From Odoribacter splanchnicus DSM 20712 (GTDB lineage: Bacteria; Bacteroidota; Bacteroidia; Bacteroidales; Marinifilaceae), in the NCBI RefSeq assembly GCF_000190535.1, contig NC_015160.1, positions 744,001-808,000 on the forward strand: DNA of 64,000 nucleotides. The letters run 5' to 3'. The position numbers were made by a program, and so were the translations under genes. Positions 1 to 9,394 of the stretch are shown in pieces. Every line of letters begins with the position of its first letter. Position 1 is the stretch's first letter. The notes beneath the pieces are model-generated. The model was given only the letters and a program-made list of their open reading frames with translations, made no database searches and had not been told where the DNA came from.

Positions 1-531
1 CACTCCATTTAATCCTGAATGCGTAAGACGTTTATAATCTTCTGCTTTCAGAGGCATTACTTCAATAGAAAGGTTAGCAAAAAGAGGATGGGCCAACTGC
101 AATGCGCGTTCCAGATAGTCGACACCGGCCTCCTTCGGATTCTCCCCTGTAACGATCAATAAATTTTCAAAATTTCCCAGTTTTTTGATAGCATGCAATT
201 CATTGAGAATCTCTTCCTCATTGAGGATGACCCGTTTGAGGGGATTGTTGTGATTGAATCCGCAATAGACACAGAAATTTGTACACGAATTAGTGATATA
301 CAAGGGGATATACATCGATATGGTTTTCCCGAATCTTTGTAAGGTATATTTTTGGCTTAATGCGGCCATCGGTTCCAGGTATTTCTCTGCAGCCGGAGAA
401 ATCAGGGCCATAAAATCGTCGATGGCCAACTGGCTTTTACTTAAAGCCAGTTCTACATCGGCGGCTGTTTTAGAGTAGATTTCCCGGGTCGTTTCTTCCC
501 AGGAATATTTTTCAAGTTCTTCCGAAAACAT
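1..531 (-). CDS. thiH: 2-iminoacetate synthase ThiH (partial, 5' part)
   Basis: This is the first 177 codons of a radical-SAM enzyme; the rest lies beyond the window edge. ThiH cleaves tyrosine to dehydroglycine (2-iminoacetate), which ThiG uses to build the thiazole phosphate half of thiamine. The reading frame opens at an ATG at 531 and carries the CxxxCxxC [4Fe-4S] motif at residues 83, 87 and 90 within CTNFCVYCGFNHNN, the hallmark of the family. It is the last visible gene of the minus-strand thi operon, 28 nt after thiG, and should share the riboswitch control at the head of the operon. The motif spacing (x3 then x2) together with the thi context makes a BioB or other radical-SAM identity unlikely. 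Confidence 0.95.
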   Translation of the reverse strand, partial: MFSEELEKYSWEETTREIYSKTAADVELALSKSQLAIDDFMALISPAAEKYLEPMAALSQKYTLQRFGKTISMYIPLYITNSCTNFCVYCGFNHNNPLKRVILNEEEILNELHAIKKLGNFENLLIVTGENPKEAGVDYLERALQLAHPLFANLSIEVMPLKAEDYKRLTHSGLNGV

Positions 532-559
532 ATTATTAAAATTAAATCGGATTGTCTGT

Positions 560-1327
560 TTATTTCAAGAAAGCGGTCAGAGGACTGCTTGCTTCGGCAG
601 CGATACTTTTTCCGGCTAGTCCGGCCTCATAAGCCATCCGTCCGGCTTCGACGGCTACCTTAAAAGCTTTGGCCATTTCCACCGGATTGCCTGCGACGGC
701 TATCGCTGTGTTTACAAGTACTGCATCTGCTCCTAATTCCATCGCTTCTGCAGCATGGCTGGGAGCACCGATACCGGCATCTACGACTACCGGAATATTG
801 CTTTGTTCGATGATGATACGTAAAAATTCACGGGTTTGTAACCCCTGATTCGTACCGATAGGTGCTCCTAAAGGCATCACCGTTGCGGCTCCGGCATCTT
901 CCAGACGTTTACACAATACCGGGTCGGCCTGACAGTAAGGAAGTACAATAAACCCCAGCTTAGCCAGTTCTTCGGTGGCTTTCAGGGTTTCTACCGGATC
1001 GGGCAGCAGATAGCGGGGATCGGGATGAATTTCCAGTTTCAGCCAGTTGGTACCGAAAGCTTCCCGGGATAATTGAGCGGCAAAAATGGCTTCCTTGGCA
1101 TCCCGTACGCCGGAGGTGTTGGGTAATAATTGTACACCTGGACGGAGAATGTGCTTTAACATATCGTCGTTCTTATCTTCCATCCGGATCCGTTTCATGG
1201 CTACGGTAACCAATTGACTTTCAGAAGCGATTATCGCTTCTTCCATCACTTGATTGGAAGAGAATTTTCCGGTTCCGGTGAATAAGCGGGAAGTAAAGGT
1301 TTTATCTGCAATTTTGAGTGTTTCCAT
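560..1327 (-). CDS. thiG: Thiazole synthase ThiG
   Basis: A 255-residue TIM-barrel enzyme that assembles thiazole phosphate from 1-deoxyxylulose 5-phosphate, ThiS thiocarboxylate and dehydroglycine. The lysine expected to form the Schiff base with the sugar is K97 in NWLKLEI, and the phosphate-binding end of the barrel is visible as [20 protein letters not shown] followed by a [10 protein letters not shown] segment. The length matches the family norm of about 255 residues. Only 3 nt separate it from the upstream tenI-thiD-thiE gene and 28 nt from thiH, so the three are almost certainly co-transcribed and translationally close-coupled. No damage is seen. Confidence 0.97.
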   Translation of the reverse strand: METLKIADKTFTSRLFTGTGKFSSNQVMEEAIIASESQLVTVAMKRIRMEDKNDDMLKHILRPGVQLLPNTSGVRDAKEAIFAAQLSREAFGTNWLKLEIHPDPRYLLPDPVETLKATEELAKLGFIVLPYCQADPVLCKRLEDAGAATVMPLGAPIGTNQGLQTREFLRIIIEQSNIPVVVDAGIGAPSHAAEAMELGADAVLVNTAIAVAGNPVEMAKAFKVAVEAGRMAYEAGLAGKSIAAEASSPLTAFLK

Positions 1328-1330
1328 GGT

Positions 1331-3298
1331 TTATGAATTTAATAAATTTAATATTTTTATTGTTTGCCTTTTTAGGTCAGGACTATTTTTGATCAGGCCC
1401 GATAAAGCGATTCCCTGAATACCTGTTTGCATTAGCGGCGGAATATCGGTTTCCGTTATTCCGCCGATAGCGAAGACCGGAATCGAAATCTTATTTTCCT
1501 GCATTCGGCCCAATAGAAACCGGTAACCTTCCAATCCGAGGACCGGACTGAGTTTCTCTTTCGTTGTGGTAAAAGCATAAGGCCCCAGACCGATATAGTC
1601 GACCTGCTGTTTTTGCCGGAGCAGGATGTCATCCCAGGTGTTACAAGTGGCACCGACGATCTTACCGGGGCCCAGTATCCGCCTGGCTTCCCATGGATCC
1701 ATATCCTCTTTGCCCAGGTGCACACCGTCGGCTTCCAGTAAACGGGCGACGTCGACCCGATCGTTGATAATAAAGAGTGCCCGGTGACGCCGGCAAATCT
1801 CTTTTACCTTTCTCCCTTCACAGAGCATTTCGGCGAGGGAGGCTCCTTTCATACGGAGTTGAATCCAGCGCATTCCTCCCTGACAGACCGCTTCAACCTG
1901 CTCGCAGAGGGTCATCCCTTCTTTGGGAGCGGTGATATACTGCAAAGACAATTCACCGAGCCAGGGCTTTGAGTCGGGAGTATATTTTCCAATGCAATGA
2001 TAACCTAACAGGCTGTTGTTGCTTTCGATAAAGCGGGATACATAGAGCTGTGCTTTATTACAGGAAGTAGCTAGGGCATCTCCTTGAGCCAGGGCTGACA
2101 GGAGGGCCGACGATAGGGTACAACCGGTTCCGTGTTTGGTGTACCGACTACGGGGAACCGAGAAATTAGTCGTCCGGTCGGGTTGGAATAAGACGTCGGT
2201 AGCATCCACTCCAGCGTTGTGTCCTCCTTTCCAGAGGATATTCAGGTGGTGATCCCGACAGACGATTTGTAACCGATCGGGAGTGATTCCTTCTCCGAAT
2301 AATCGGTAAAGTTCGTCCGTATTCGGGGTGATAAGATAAACACGGTCAAGGATGCGTTTTAGTCTTTCCTGATCTTCGGGGGTATACCGGTGAAATGAAA
2401 AACCGGCACTGGCTTTCAGGATAGGGTCCCAGATTATTTTGAGTCGTTTGTCCTGATCGAGCAAATAATCCAATAACCGGTCCAGGATTTCGAAACTTTC
2501 GATCAGTCCGATTTTCAGAAATTCGACATTGTACTTTTGCAATAATAAATCACATTGTTTTTTGATATCCTCCCAGGCGGTCCAATGTACTCCGGTAAAA
2601 GTGTCTTCATTTTGAAAAGTCAGAGCCGAACAAACGCCCAATCCATAACTTCCCGTGGCTTCGAAAGTTTTCAAATCGGCACCGATTCCTGCACCCGAGG
2701 AGGGATCGAACCCTGCGATACTGAGTACGAATGGAGTTTTCAGGCGGATGTATCTTTCGATAGCTTCATCGGGATTATTCCAAAGGTACCCTAAAACGGC
2801 GATTCCTTCGAAACCGGCTCGGCGGCATAAGCCGGTTTTATCAGGCTCGAGGCCTCCCAAGGCGATCACAGGACAATCGATGTCCGATAAGTCCGGTAAT
2901 TGCCCGAATCGGCTCCGGTATCCCGTTTTGGAGATACTATCGAAAATAGGACTCAGAAAACAATAGGCAGGACGGAAAGGAAGTTGCCGGATTTCATCCA
3001 CACGGTGACAAGAGATACTCACGGCATATTGCTGAATATAGTAGATATATTCATTCGCTTGTGGATACTTTAAATGTATTCCGTGCAACCGATATTTTTT
3101 CACTAATTCATAATGCTCGTGAAGTACGATCCTGTTCCGGTAGACAGGGAAAATCTGCCGGATAAATCTTTCATACACTTCGGCTGAAGCACCCGGTTTT
3201 CTTAAATGCAGGTACTTCAGGCCGTGTGTAAAGAGATGATTACAAATGGCTGCTTCGTCTTTGACCGGAGTGGGTGAAGTAATGACGATTATTTTCAT
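1331..3298 (-). CDS. Three-domain thiamine protein: TenI-like, ThiD kinase, ThiE synthase
   Basis: A 655-residue fusion. Residues about 1-188 form a TenI/ThiE-like barrel that keeps YLHLRKPG and an ALGGL phosphate loop but has LHEH where ThiE has the INDR metal-binding segment, so it resembles TenI (thiazole tautomerase) more than a true ThiE. Residues about 189-430 are HMP/HMP-P kinase ThiD, opening with VLSIAGFDPSSGAGIGADLK and containing the GTGC anion-hole cysteine motif. Residues about 440-655 are a complete thiamine-phosphate synthase ThiE (QLRMKGAS, FIINDRVDVARLL, GVHLGKEDM, GPYAFTTTK, AIGGIT). One polypeptide thus covers tautomerisation, HMP-P phosphorylation and coupling of the two halves. 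It lies between thiC and thiG in the operon. Assignment of ThiD and ThiE is firm; the TenI role is inference. Confidence 0.93.
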   Translation of the reverse strand: MKIIVITSPTPVKDEAAICNHLFTHGLKYLHLRKPGASAEVYERFIRQIFPVYRNRIVLHEHYELVKKYRLHGIHLKYPQANEYIYYIQQYAVSISCHRVDEIRQLPFRPAYCFLSPIFDSISKTGYRSRFGQLPDLSDIDCPVIALGGLEPDKTGLCRRAGFEGIAVLGYLWNNPDEAIERYIRLKTPFVLSIAGFDPSSGAGIGADLKTFEATGSYGLGVCSALTFQNEDTFTGVHWTAWEDIKKQCDLLLQKYNVEFLKIGLIESFEILDRLLDYLLDQDKRLKIIWDPILKASAGFSFHRYTPEDQERLKRILDRVYLITPNTDELYRLFGEGITPDRLQIVCRDHHLNILWKGGHNAGVDATDVLFQPDRTTNFSVPRSRYTKHGTGCTLSSALLSALAQGDALATSCNKAQLYVSRFIESNNSLLGYHCIGKYTPDSKPWLGELSLQYITAPKEGMTLCEQVEAVCQGGMRWIQLRMKGASLAEMLCEGRKVKEICRRHRALFIINDRVDVARLLEADGVHLGKEDMDPWEARRILGPGKIVGATCNTWDDILLRQKQQVDYIGLGPYAFTTTKEKLSPVLGLEGYRFLLGRMQENKISIPVFAIGGITETDIPPLMQTGIQGIALSGLIKNSPDLKRQTIKILNLLNS

Positions 3299-3328
3299 AA
3301 ATAACTGTTTCGCGGCTCGAGACCTTTA

Positions 3329-5104
<1,776 letters not shown>

Positions 5105-5137
5105 TTAATATACTGATTATTAATTAGGAAAGTCGGT

Positions 5138-5338
5138 TTATCCTCCCTGTACCGCTTTGATAATGAGTAGTTGCGAACCGTCCCGAACCAATGTCGTTTC
5201 CCATTGTGCTTTAGGTACGACCGTATTGTCCAAGGCAATGGCGATGTTTAGGGGAGAAATGTCTTGTTGGGTCAGTACCTGTAAAATAGTGCTGTTTTCG
5301 GGGCATTCCGTGGCTACGTCGTTGATAAAAATATGCAT
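5138..5338 (-). CDS. thiS: Sulfur carrier protein ThiS
   Basis: A 66-residue ubiquitin-like carrier ending in the diagnostic Gly-Gly (AVQGG), whose C-terminus becomes the thiocarboxylate sulfur donor for ThiG. It has the expected beta-grasp pattern and size: MHIFINDV, then ILQVL, then NIAIALDNTVVPKAQW, then LLIIKAVQGG. It is the first gene behind the TPP riboswitch, followed by thiC after 51 nt. No thiF-like adenylyltransferase is visible in the window; it may follow thiH outside the window. Confidence 0.96.
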   Translation of the reverse strand: MHIFINDVATECPENSTILQVLTQQDISPLNIAIALDNTVVPKAQWETTLVRDGSQLLIIKAVQGG

Positions 5339-5401
5339 GATCTACTGTTTTAGGTTTAGCGGACCATCTGAAAGGGGGAATAATTTTAAAAAATGAAATT
5401 T

Positions 5402-5484
5402 TGCTCACTCTACCTACGCCGGCATTACCCGGATCAGGTTATTGGGTATAATCTCAGCCCGTAATATTAAGGCACCCCTTCTGA
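5402..5484 (-). promoter_or_regulatory. TPP riboswitch (THI element) aptamer
   Basis: Read on the minus strand, this stretch has the conserved TPP aptamer blocks in order: GGGGTGCC, GGGCTGAGAT with a following ACCC, then GAACCTGATC-like AACCTGATCCGGGTAAT, and GCCGGCGTAGG. It lies about 64 nt upstream of thiS and just downstream of the operon promoter. Binding of thiamine pyrophosphate would be expected to reduce expression of thiS-thiC-fusion-thiG-thiH. The expression platform between the aptamer and thiS shows no clear T-tailed hairpin, so translational control is plausible but unproven. Confidence 0.95.
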
Positions 5485-5494
5485 AAATCCGGTT

Positions 5495-5525
5495 CAAAGA
5501 TAACGGAAAAAAATGATGAAACAAA
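5495..5525 (-). promoter_or_regulatory. thi operon promoter (Bacteroidetes type)
   Basis: On the minus strand a -33 TTTG (5522-5525) is followed after exactly 19 nt by a -7 TATCTTTG (5495-5502), matching the Bacteroidetes consensus TTTG-N19-TAnnTTTG. Transcription would begin just before the riboswitch aptamer. Confidence 0.8.
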
Positions 5526-5701
5526 TCATTCGGATCGTTTTTAATCATTTCCAAAATATATATTGGTAAGTATTTTAACGAATGCCAGACATGTATATCC
5601 TCTGAATCCAAAATTTCATCAGTAATTTCAGACCCGGATGCCTGAATTATTAAGTACGCAGAATTTAGTTTTGAAGGCAAATCCATTATATCGCATTTTC
5701 A

Positions 5702-5804
5702 GATAGTGTTTCAAAAAGTGTGTAAATTCCATAATAAGTTATTTTTGACTGTTCTATTACAAAAATAAATAAATTGGAATTTACACACTTTTTGAAACAC
5801 TATC
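5702..5804. mobile_element. Miniature inverted-repeat element, 103 bp, IS256-like ends
   Basis: Two 30-bp arms, 5702-5731 and 5775-5804, are perfect reverse complements separated by a 43-bp AT-rich spacer with no coding capacity. The outer bases read GATAGTGTTTC and the inner part includes GTGTGTAAATTCC, resembling the terminal repeats of IS256-family elements (ends starting GA and containing TGTGTAAA). The flanking 9-mers, GCATTTTCA on the left and CACTTTTCA on the right, agree at 6 of 9 positions, a possible decayed target duplication. This looks like a non-autonomous derivative. It sits upstream of the thi promoter and could also act as a transcription-blocking hairpin. Confidence 0.7.
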
Positions 5805-5901
5805 CACTTTTCATATGATAAAGAGGACGAAAACTATGATTTAGAAAATATTAACGTTAGGAAATAATTTGGGATATTATTTTTTTGTTTAAAAAATAAT
5901 A

Positions 5902-5909
5902 TATTTTTG
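5902..5909 (+). promoter_or_regulatory. Candidate -7 element for the NVEALA gene cluster
   Basis: TATTTTTG matches the Bacteroidetes -7 consensus TAnnTTTG. The nearest TTTG upstream is only 14 nt away, shorter than the usual 19-21, so the -33 part is weak. It is the best promoter candidate ahead of the peptide gene and would give an untranslated leader of about 230-250 nt. Confidence 0.45.
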
Positions 5910-5910
5910 T

Positions 5911-6139
5911 AAAAACAAACTAATGTGAAAACGAAGAAAGCGGGAGGAGGAAAATTGCAGGCAAGTTTGTAGCTCTTAAACAATTCTCATCCCCAATATT
6001 TTTCTAAAAAAGAAAGGAGGTCGCAATGTGCTAATTTTTTCATATAATTTCGCTGCAAGGCAGGAGATTATAAAATTTATCAGCTGCAACAAACGAGGAG
6101 ACATTGAAAATAGAAATGTATAAATAAAATTGAAAAACT
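5911..6139 (+). other. Long leader ahead of the NVEALA gene, no clear gene
   Basis: This 229-nt stretch between the candidate promoter and the peptide gene has no convincing reading frame. It contains purine-rich Shine-Dalgarno-like runs (near 5942, at 6013-6020 and near 6093), which is unusual in Bacteroidetes. The run at 6013-6020 is followed at 6026 by the mini-frame ATG TGC TAA. A GTG-started 15-codon frame at 5925 is possible but has no support. A regulatory leader is one reading; decayed coding sequence is another. Confidence 0.35.
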
Positions 6140-6166
6140 ATAAAAAAGAGAATTATAAAAATAGGT

Positions 6167-6445
6167 GTGTGTTTATCTCTTGTAGTTCTGGCTACTATCG
6201 GTGTGAAAATGACTAACTTTGGGCAAAGTTCTTCAATAGGACTTGCTTTCTCAAACATAGAGGCATTAGCAGCGGATGGAGAGGCTGGCGCTCATGGAAA
6301 AAAATGTTCTTTTGGTAAACAATATACTGGAAAGGAATATGATACGGCATATGAATGCATTAATAGAGGTAGAACTGTGTGTATTATTTGGGGAAAATAT
6401 ATACAATTAGGCTCTTCTGAAGGTTATTGTACAAATGCTCAATAG
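6167..6445 (+). CDS. NVEALA-family secreted small protein, start codon uncertain
   Basis: A 92-residue (or about 101-residue) secreted peptide precursor. The family signature appears as NIEALA, directly before a mature-looking part (ADGEAGAHG onward) with four cysteines and a polar C-terminus. The first standard start is GTG at 6167, which would leave the export signal without a basic N-terminus. In frame upstream, codons from 6140 read ATA AAA AAG AGA ATT ATA AAA ATA GGT, i.e. a normal KKRIIKIG n-region whose initiator appears to be ATA instead of ATG, and an in-frame TGA stands at 6131. Either a rare ATA/ATT start is used or the gene is losing its start. Function of NVEALA proteins is unknown to me. 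It precedes two lipoprotein genes. Confidence 0.75.
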   Translation: MCLSLVVLATIGVKMTNFGQSSSIGLAFSNIEALAADGEAGAHGKKCSFGKQYTGKEYDTAYECINRGRTVCIIWGKYIQLGSSEGYCTNAQ

Positions 6446-6567
6446 CGTTAAGAGAATGCCTAAATTTGTTAGGTATTCTCTTATTTCGGTTATTAAAAAA
6501 GTAACATTATACTTATCTGCAAAGCATACGAGGTATATTATATTTTGATTTAAGCAATTTAATACTT

Positions 6568-7608
6568 ATGAAATATATATATAGAGTTCTTGTTTTTAGT
6601 ATTTTATTTTCATGTGAAAACAAATCTATTTTTGAAAAGGAAACATCTACAGTTAATAGTTTTCCTCAGACGATTACTTTAAAAGGAGAGGAGCAAAAAT
6701 TGGAGGCGTTAGGAATTGTTGACATTATGGTAATAGATACTTTTCTCATTGCCTATACTCCGATGAATCATGATTATTATTATTTGGTTTATAGTACATC
6801 TAATTTAAAAAAATTAGGAAAGTTTTTACCAGAAGGGAGAGGTGCTAACGAATTCTATGCGCTCGTACATGATAAATGCCATGAAACTGAGGATGGAATA
6901 ATAAAAACATGGTTAAATAATGGATTTATAAAATATTGCTGGAACATTAGCCAATCCGTAAAGGAAGGCCATACAGTCATAGACTCTGTTATAATGTCTA
7001 AAGGAATTTTATCTAGCGGAACATGGTACACTACAAGTAATAATAATGAATTAGTAGGATTTCAATATTCCTCCAATAATATGTACTATATTTCTTATAA
7101 CTTAACACATCATCAAGAAGTACATAGACATAAAATTTTTTCTCGCAATTTTCCTACACAAAAATTAGAAATAGTTGCGATGAATACTTGCATAAAACCA
7201 GACCGCAGTAAAATAGCTTTAGTCGGTTGGAACAACAATTACATTTGTATTTTCAATTCTGATTTTTCGGAATTAAGACCTTTCACGATATACGGTAAAG
7301 GTATTTCTATAAACAAAGCCGCAACAATGGAACCTTCTGCCCGCATATTATATTACTCGTGTGAAAATAGTACAGACCGATATTTATATGCTCTTTATGT
7401 AAACCAACCGGAAGAAAAACGACAATACCATACTGGTAATGAAGAAATTCACATTTATAATTGGGACGCAAATCCCATTGCTAACATCATTATTTCAGAG
7501 AACATCATGTGTTTTGCAGTAGATGAAAAATACAAATGCCTGTATGGTCTGACTAGTGACGAAAAATTATACAAATATGATTTATCCAAATATTTTGATA
7601 AATTATGA
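6568..7608 (+). CDS. Six-bladed beta-propeller-type lipoprotein (BF3164/TolB-like)
   Basis: A 346-residue exported protein with a lipoprotein signal, MKYIYRVLVFSILFSC, the lipobox cysteine being residue 16. The rest is soluble and rich in beta-type repeats such as MVIDTFLIAYT, YYLVYSTSNLKKLGKFL, IALVGWNNNYICIFN and MCFAVDEKYKCLYGLTSDEKLYKYD, the pattern of the 6-bladed propeller lipoproteins often found beside NVEALA genes in Bacteroidetes. Family placement rests on this pattern and the neighbours, not on a catalytic motif. It overlaps the next gene by 4 nt (ATGA), so the two are translationally coupled. It is AT-rich in codon use compared with the thi operon. The ligand or role is not known. 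Confidence 0.75.
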   Translation: MKYIYRVLVFSILFSCENKSIFEKETSTVNSFPQTITLKGEEQKLEALGIVDIMVIDTFLIAYTPMNHDYYYLVYSTSNLKKLGKFLPEGRGANEFYALVHDKCHETEDGIIKTWLNNGFIKYCWNISQSVKEGHTVIDSVIMSKGILSSGTWYTTSNNNELVGFQYSSNNMYYISYNLTHHQEVHRHKIFSRNFPTQKLEIVAMNTCIKPDRSKIALVGWNNNYICIFNSDFSELRPFTIYGKGISINKAATMEPSARILYYSCENSTDRYLYALYVNQPEEKRQYHTGNEEIHIYNWDANPIANIIISENIMCFAVDEKYKCLYGLTSDEKLYKYDLSKYFDKL

Positions 7609-7922
7609 TTAAATATGTCATTACAACATTCATCTGTATCGTAATTATGTCATGCAATTTCTTTGATAAGAACACACAAAAATATCGAAAAATTGCATTG
7701 GAATGGCATAATCGTCAAATTATTTTACCTACCAGACTACCTGATAAAGGTATTTGTTGTGACACACTGTATCCGGTTTTGACGACAAAAAAATATAAAA
7801 TATTCACTTACATTGATACATTAGGCTGTACGGCTTGCAATTTCGGAGCATTGGCTTGGAAACAGTTAATCCATGAAGCGGATAGTCTGAATTACGATGT
7901 CGCTTTTCTATTCTATGCTCAT

Positions 7923-7931
7923 TTAAAGAAT
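7923..7931 (+). repeat. Left target-site duplication of the IS1595 element
   Basis: TTAAAGAAT directly precedes the left end of the element and is repeated exactly at 9030-9038 after the right end, marking a recent transposition. Confidence 0.85.
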
Positions 7932-9029
7932 ATGATTATCCGTATAATGTCCGTTAATTTATTTAACATCATACGAATGTTTTAATGATAAATATTTATA
8001 CAAAAATATTTGCGTATTTTGCTGAAATTCAGTATATTCATAATGTTGTTTTAATCCGAAATATCATTATGAACATACTAAATTTCATGCAACGGTTCCC
8101 CGATGAAGCATCTTGCATTGCTTATCTGAAGGAACAGAGGGAACAATCAGGTATTGTCTGCAAACATTGTGGCTGTACGGAACATCGCTGGGATGCCAAT
8201 AAACTTGTTTTTGAGTGCAAGCACTGCCATCATAGGCAATCATTACGCTCCGGAACTGTTATGGAACATAGCAAGCTGCCTTTCCGTTACTGGATAGCAG
8301 CCATGTTCCTGCTAACAAGCACTAAGAAATCCTTTTCAACAGAGGAAATCCGTCGCCAGTTAGGTCACAAACGTTATCAACCCATCTGGGAGATGGTCTG
8401 CAAGCTTCGGGATGTCATGGGAAAGCGTGATGAACGCTACCGCCTGACCGGTTCTGTAGAACTGGACGAAGGTTTCTTCACTGTGGAGCTTCAAGAAGAA
8501 GAAAAGGACAAACCGTTGAAAAGAGGTCGTGGCAGTCAAAGGAAAGCCAGGATTCTGGTCATGGTTGAAAGCTCCTATTCTACGAAAACTCCCAAGAGAG
8601 GAAGACCCAATAAAGCAGTCGGACACCTCAAAATGCAGGTCATATCAGATTTGGGGTCGAAGACAATTACCAAGGTTGTCAAAGAGCAACTGGAGCCGTC
8701 AGTAGAACTGACTACAGACGATTCCACATCATATATCAAGTTTGATAAACTCGTCAAGAGCCATAAGGCGGTCACTTCCGGCAAAGAAGCGGTTAAAGTC
8801 TTCCTGCCCTGGGTGCATATTGCAATAAGCAATGCCAAAAGGCTTCTGTTGGACGTTCATCATAAGCTTAAAAACGAATACTTACAATACTATCTGAATG
8901 AGTTCTGCTATAAATTCAACAGACGCTATCTCGATGAAAAACTATTTGATAGACTCGCTTTCACAGCTATCAACTATAACACCGACTTTAGGTCGAAAAT
9001 TTATAGACGGACATCATGCGGATAATCAT
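7932..9029 (+). mobile_element. IS1595-family insertion sequence, 1098 bp
   Basis: The element begins ATGATTATCCGTATAATGTC and ends with the near-complement ATGATTATCCGCATGATGTC (read on the minus strand), giving terminal inverted repeats that agree at 18 of 20 bases. It is flanked by perfect 9-bp copies of TTAAAGAAT (8 bp is the usual figure for the family). One intact transposase gene fills the interior and its stop codon lies inside the right repeat. It sits in a redoxin-like lipoprotein gene. The clean repeats and intact transposase suggest a recent arrival. Confidence 0.9.
8069..9025 (+). CDS. IS1595-family transposase
   Basis: A 318-residue DDE-type transposase. The N-terminus has a zinc ribbon made of CKHCGC and CKHCHH. 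The ISXO2-like catalytic domain follows, with acidic segments SVELDEGFF and TTDDSTSY and the C-terminal HHKLKNEYLQYYLNEFCYKF motif typical of this family. The start is taken at the ATG at 8069 (MNILNFMQRFPDEASC), because the upstream in-frame codons from 7985 fall in the element's left-end region and look non-coding. The gene is intact, so the element may still be mobile. Confidence 0.92.
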   Translation: MNILNFMQRFPDEASCIAYLKEQREQSGIVCKHCGCTEHRWDANKLVFECKHCHHRQSLRSGTVMEHSKLPFRYWIAAMFLLTSTKKSFSTEEIRRQLGHKRYQPIWEMVCKLRDVMGKRDERYRLTGSVELDEGFFTVELQEEEKDKPLKRGRGSQRKARILVMVESSYSTKTPKRGRPNKAVGHLKMQVISDLGSKTITKVVKEQLEPSVELTTDDSTSYIKFDKLVKSHKAVTSGKEAVKVFLPWVHIAISNAKRLLLDVHHKLKNEYLQYYLNEFCYKFNRRYLDEKLFDRLAFTAINYNTDFRSKIYRRTSCG

Positions 9030-9038
9030 TTAAAGAAT
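9030..9038 (+). repeat. Right target-site duplication of the IS1595 element
   Basis: TTAAAGAAT, an exact copy of 7923-7931, immediately after the right terminal repeat. Confidence 0.85.
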
Positions 9039-9394
9039 TATGAAGAGTTCGAGACCTATCTGGAAATAAACAAGTTCAGTTATCCTATTTTTTATGATTA
9101 TAAGGGAGAATGTAATAAGCAGAATAAATTACCACAACATGTATTCTATCAGACTTTTTTATTGGACGAAAACAATAAAGTGTTGCTAATCGGCAAACCT
9201 ACACCCGGTAGTAATTTATGGAATTTGTACAAAAAAATCATTAGTCAGTAACATCATCATAAAAAGTCCTTAAACTATATGTCAACATGTGGTTGCCATT
9301 ATTCTATCTCTATTGATAACGCAACTATTTCAAAAAAGGGGCATTGTACGCTTAAATCAAGGTTAAAATGAACAAGTCGTGTGTTGATTTACAC

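Larger units (their letters stand above)
7605..9251 (+). pseudogene. Redoxin-like lipoprotein gene split by an IS1595 element
   Basis: The gene starts at 7605, overlapping the propeller gene by 4 nt, with a lipoprotein signal (MIKYVITTFICIVIMSC) and a thioredoxin-fold stretch with a CxxC motif, YIDTLGCTACNFGALAWKQL. After the codons for FYAHLKN the frame is interrupted by an insertion sequence at 7932-9029. Beyond it, from 9039, the frame resumes as YEEFETYLEINKFSYPIF and ends at 9251. Removing the element and one target copy restores one 179-residue reading frame, the usual size for these redoxin-like lipoproteins. The interrupted form would be cut after the redox motif and is probably inactive. 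Its intended partner or substrate is unknown. Confidence 0.85.

Noticed and set aside
5414..5686. A 90-codon reading frame on the minus strand across the riboswitch and promoter
   Set aside because: It runs through the TPP aptamer and the promoter and has no family resemblance.
5925..5972. GTG-started 15-codon peptide in the NVEALA leader
   Set aside because: Too short, no context or signature beyond a Gly run; kept only as leader sequence.
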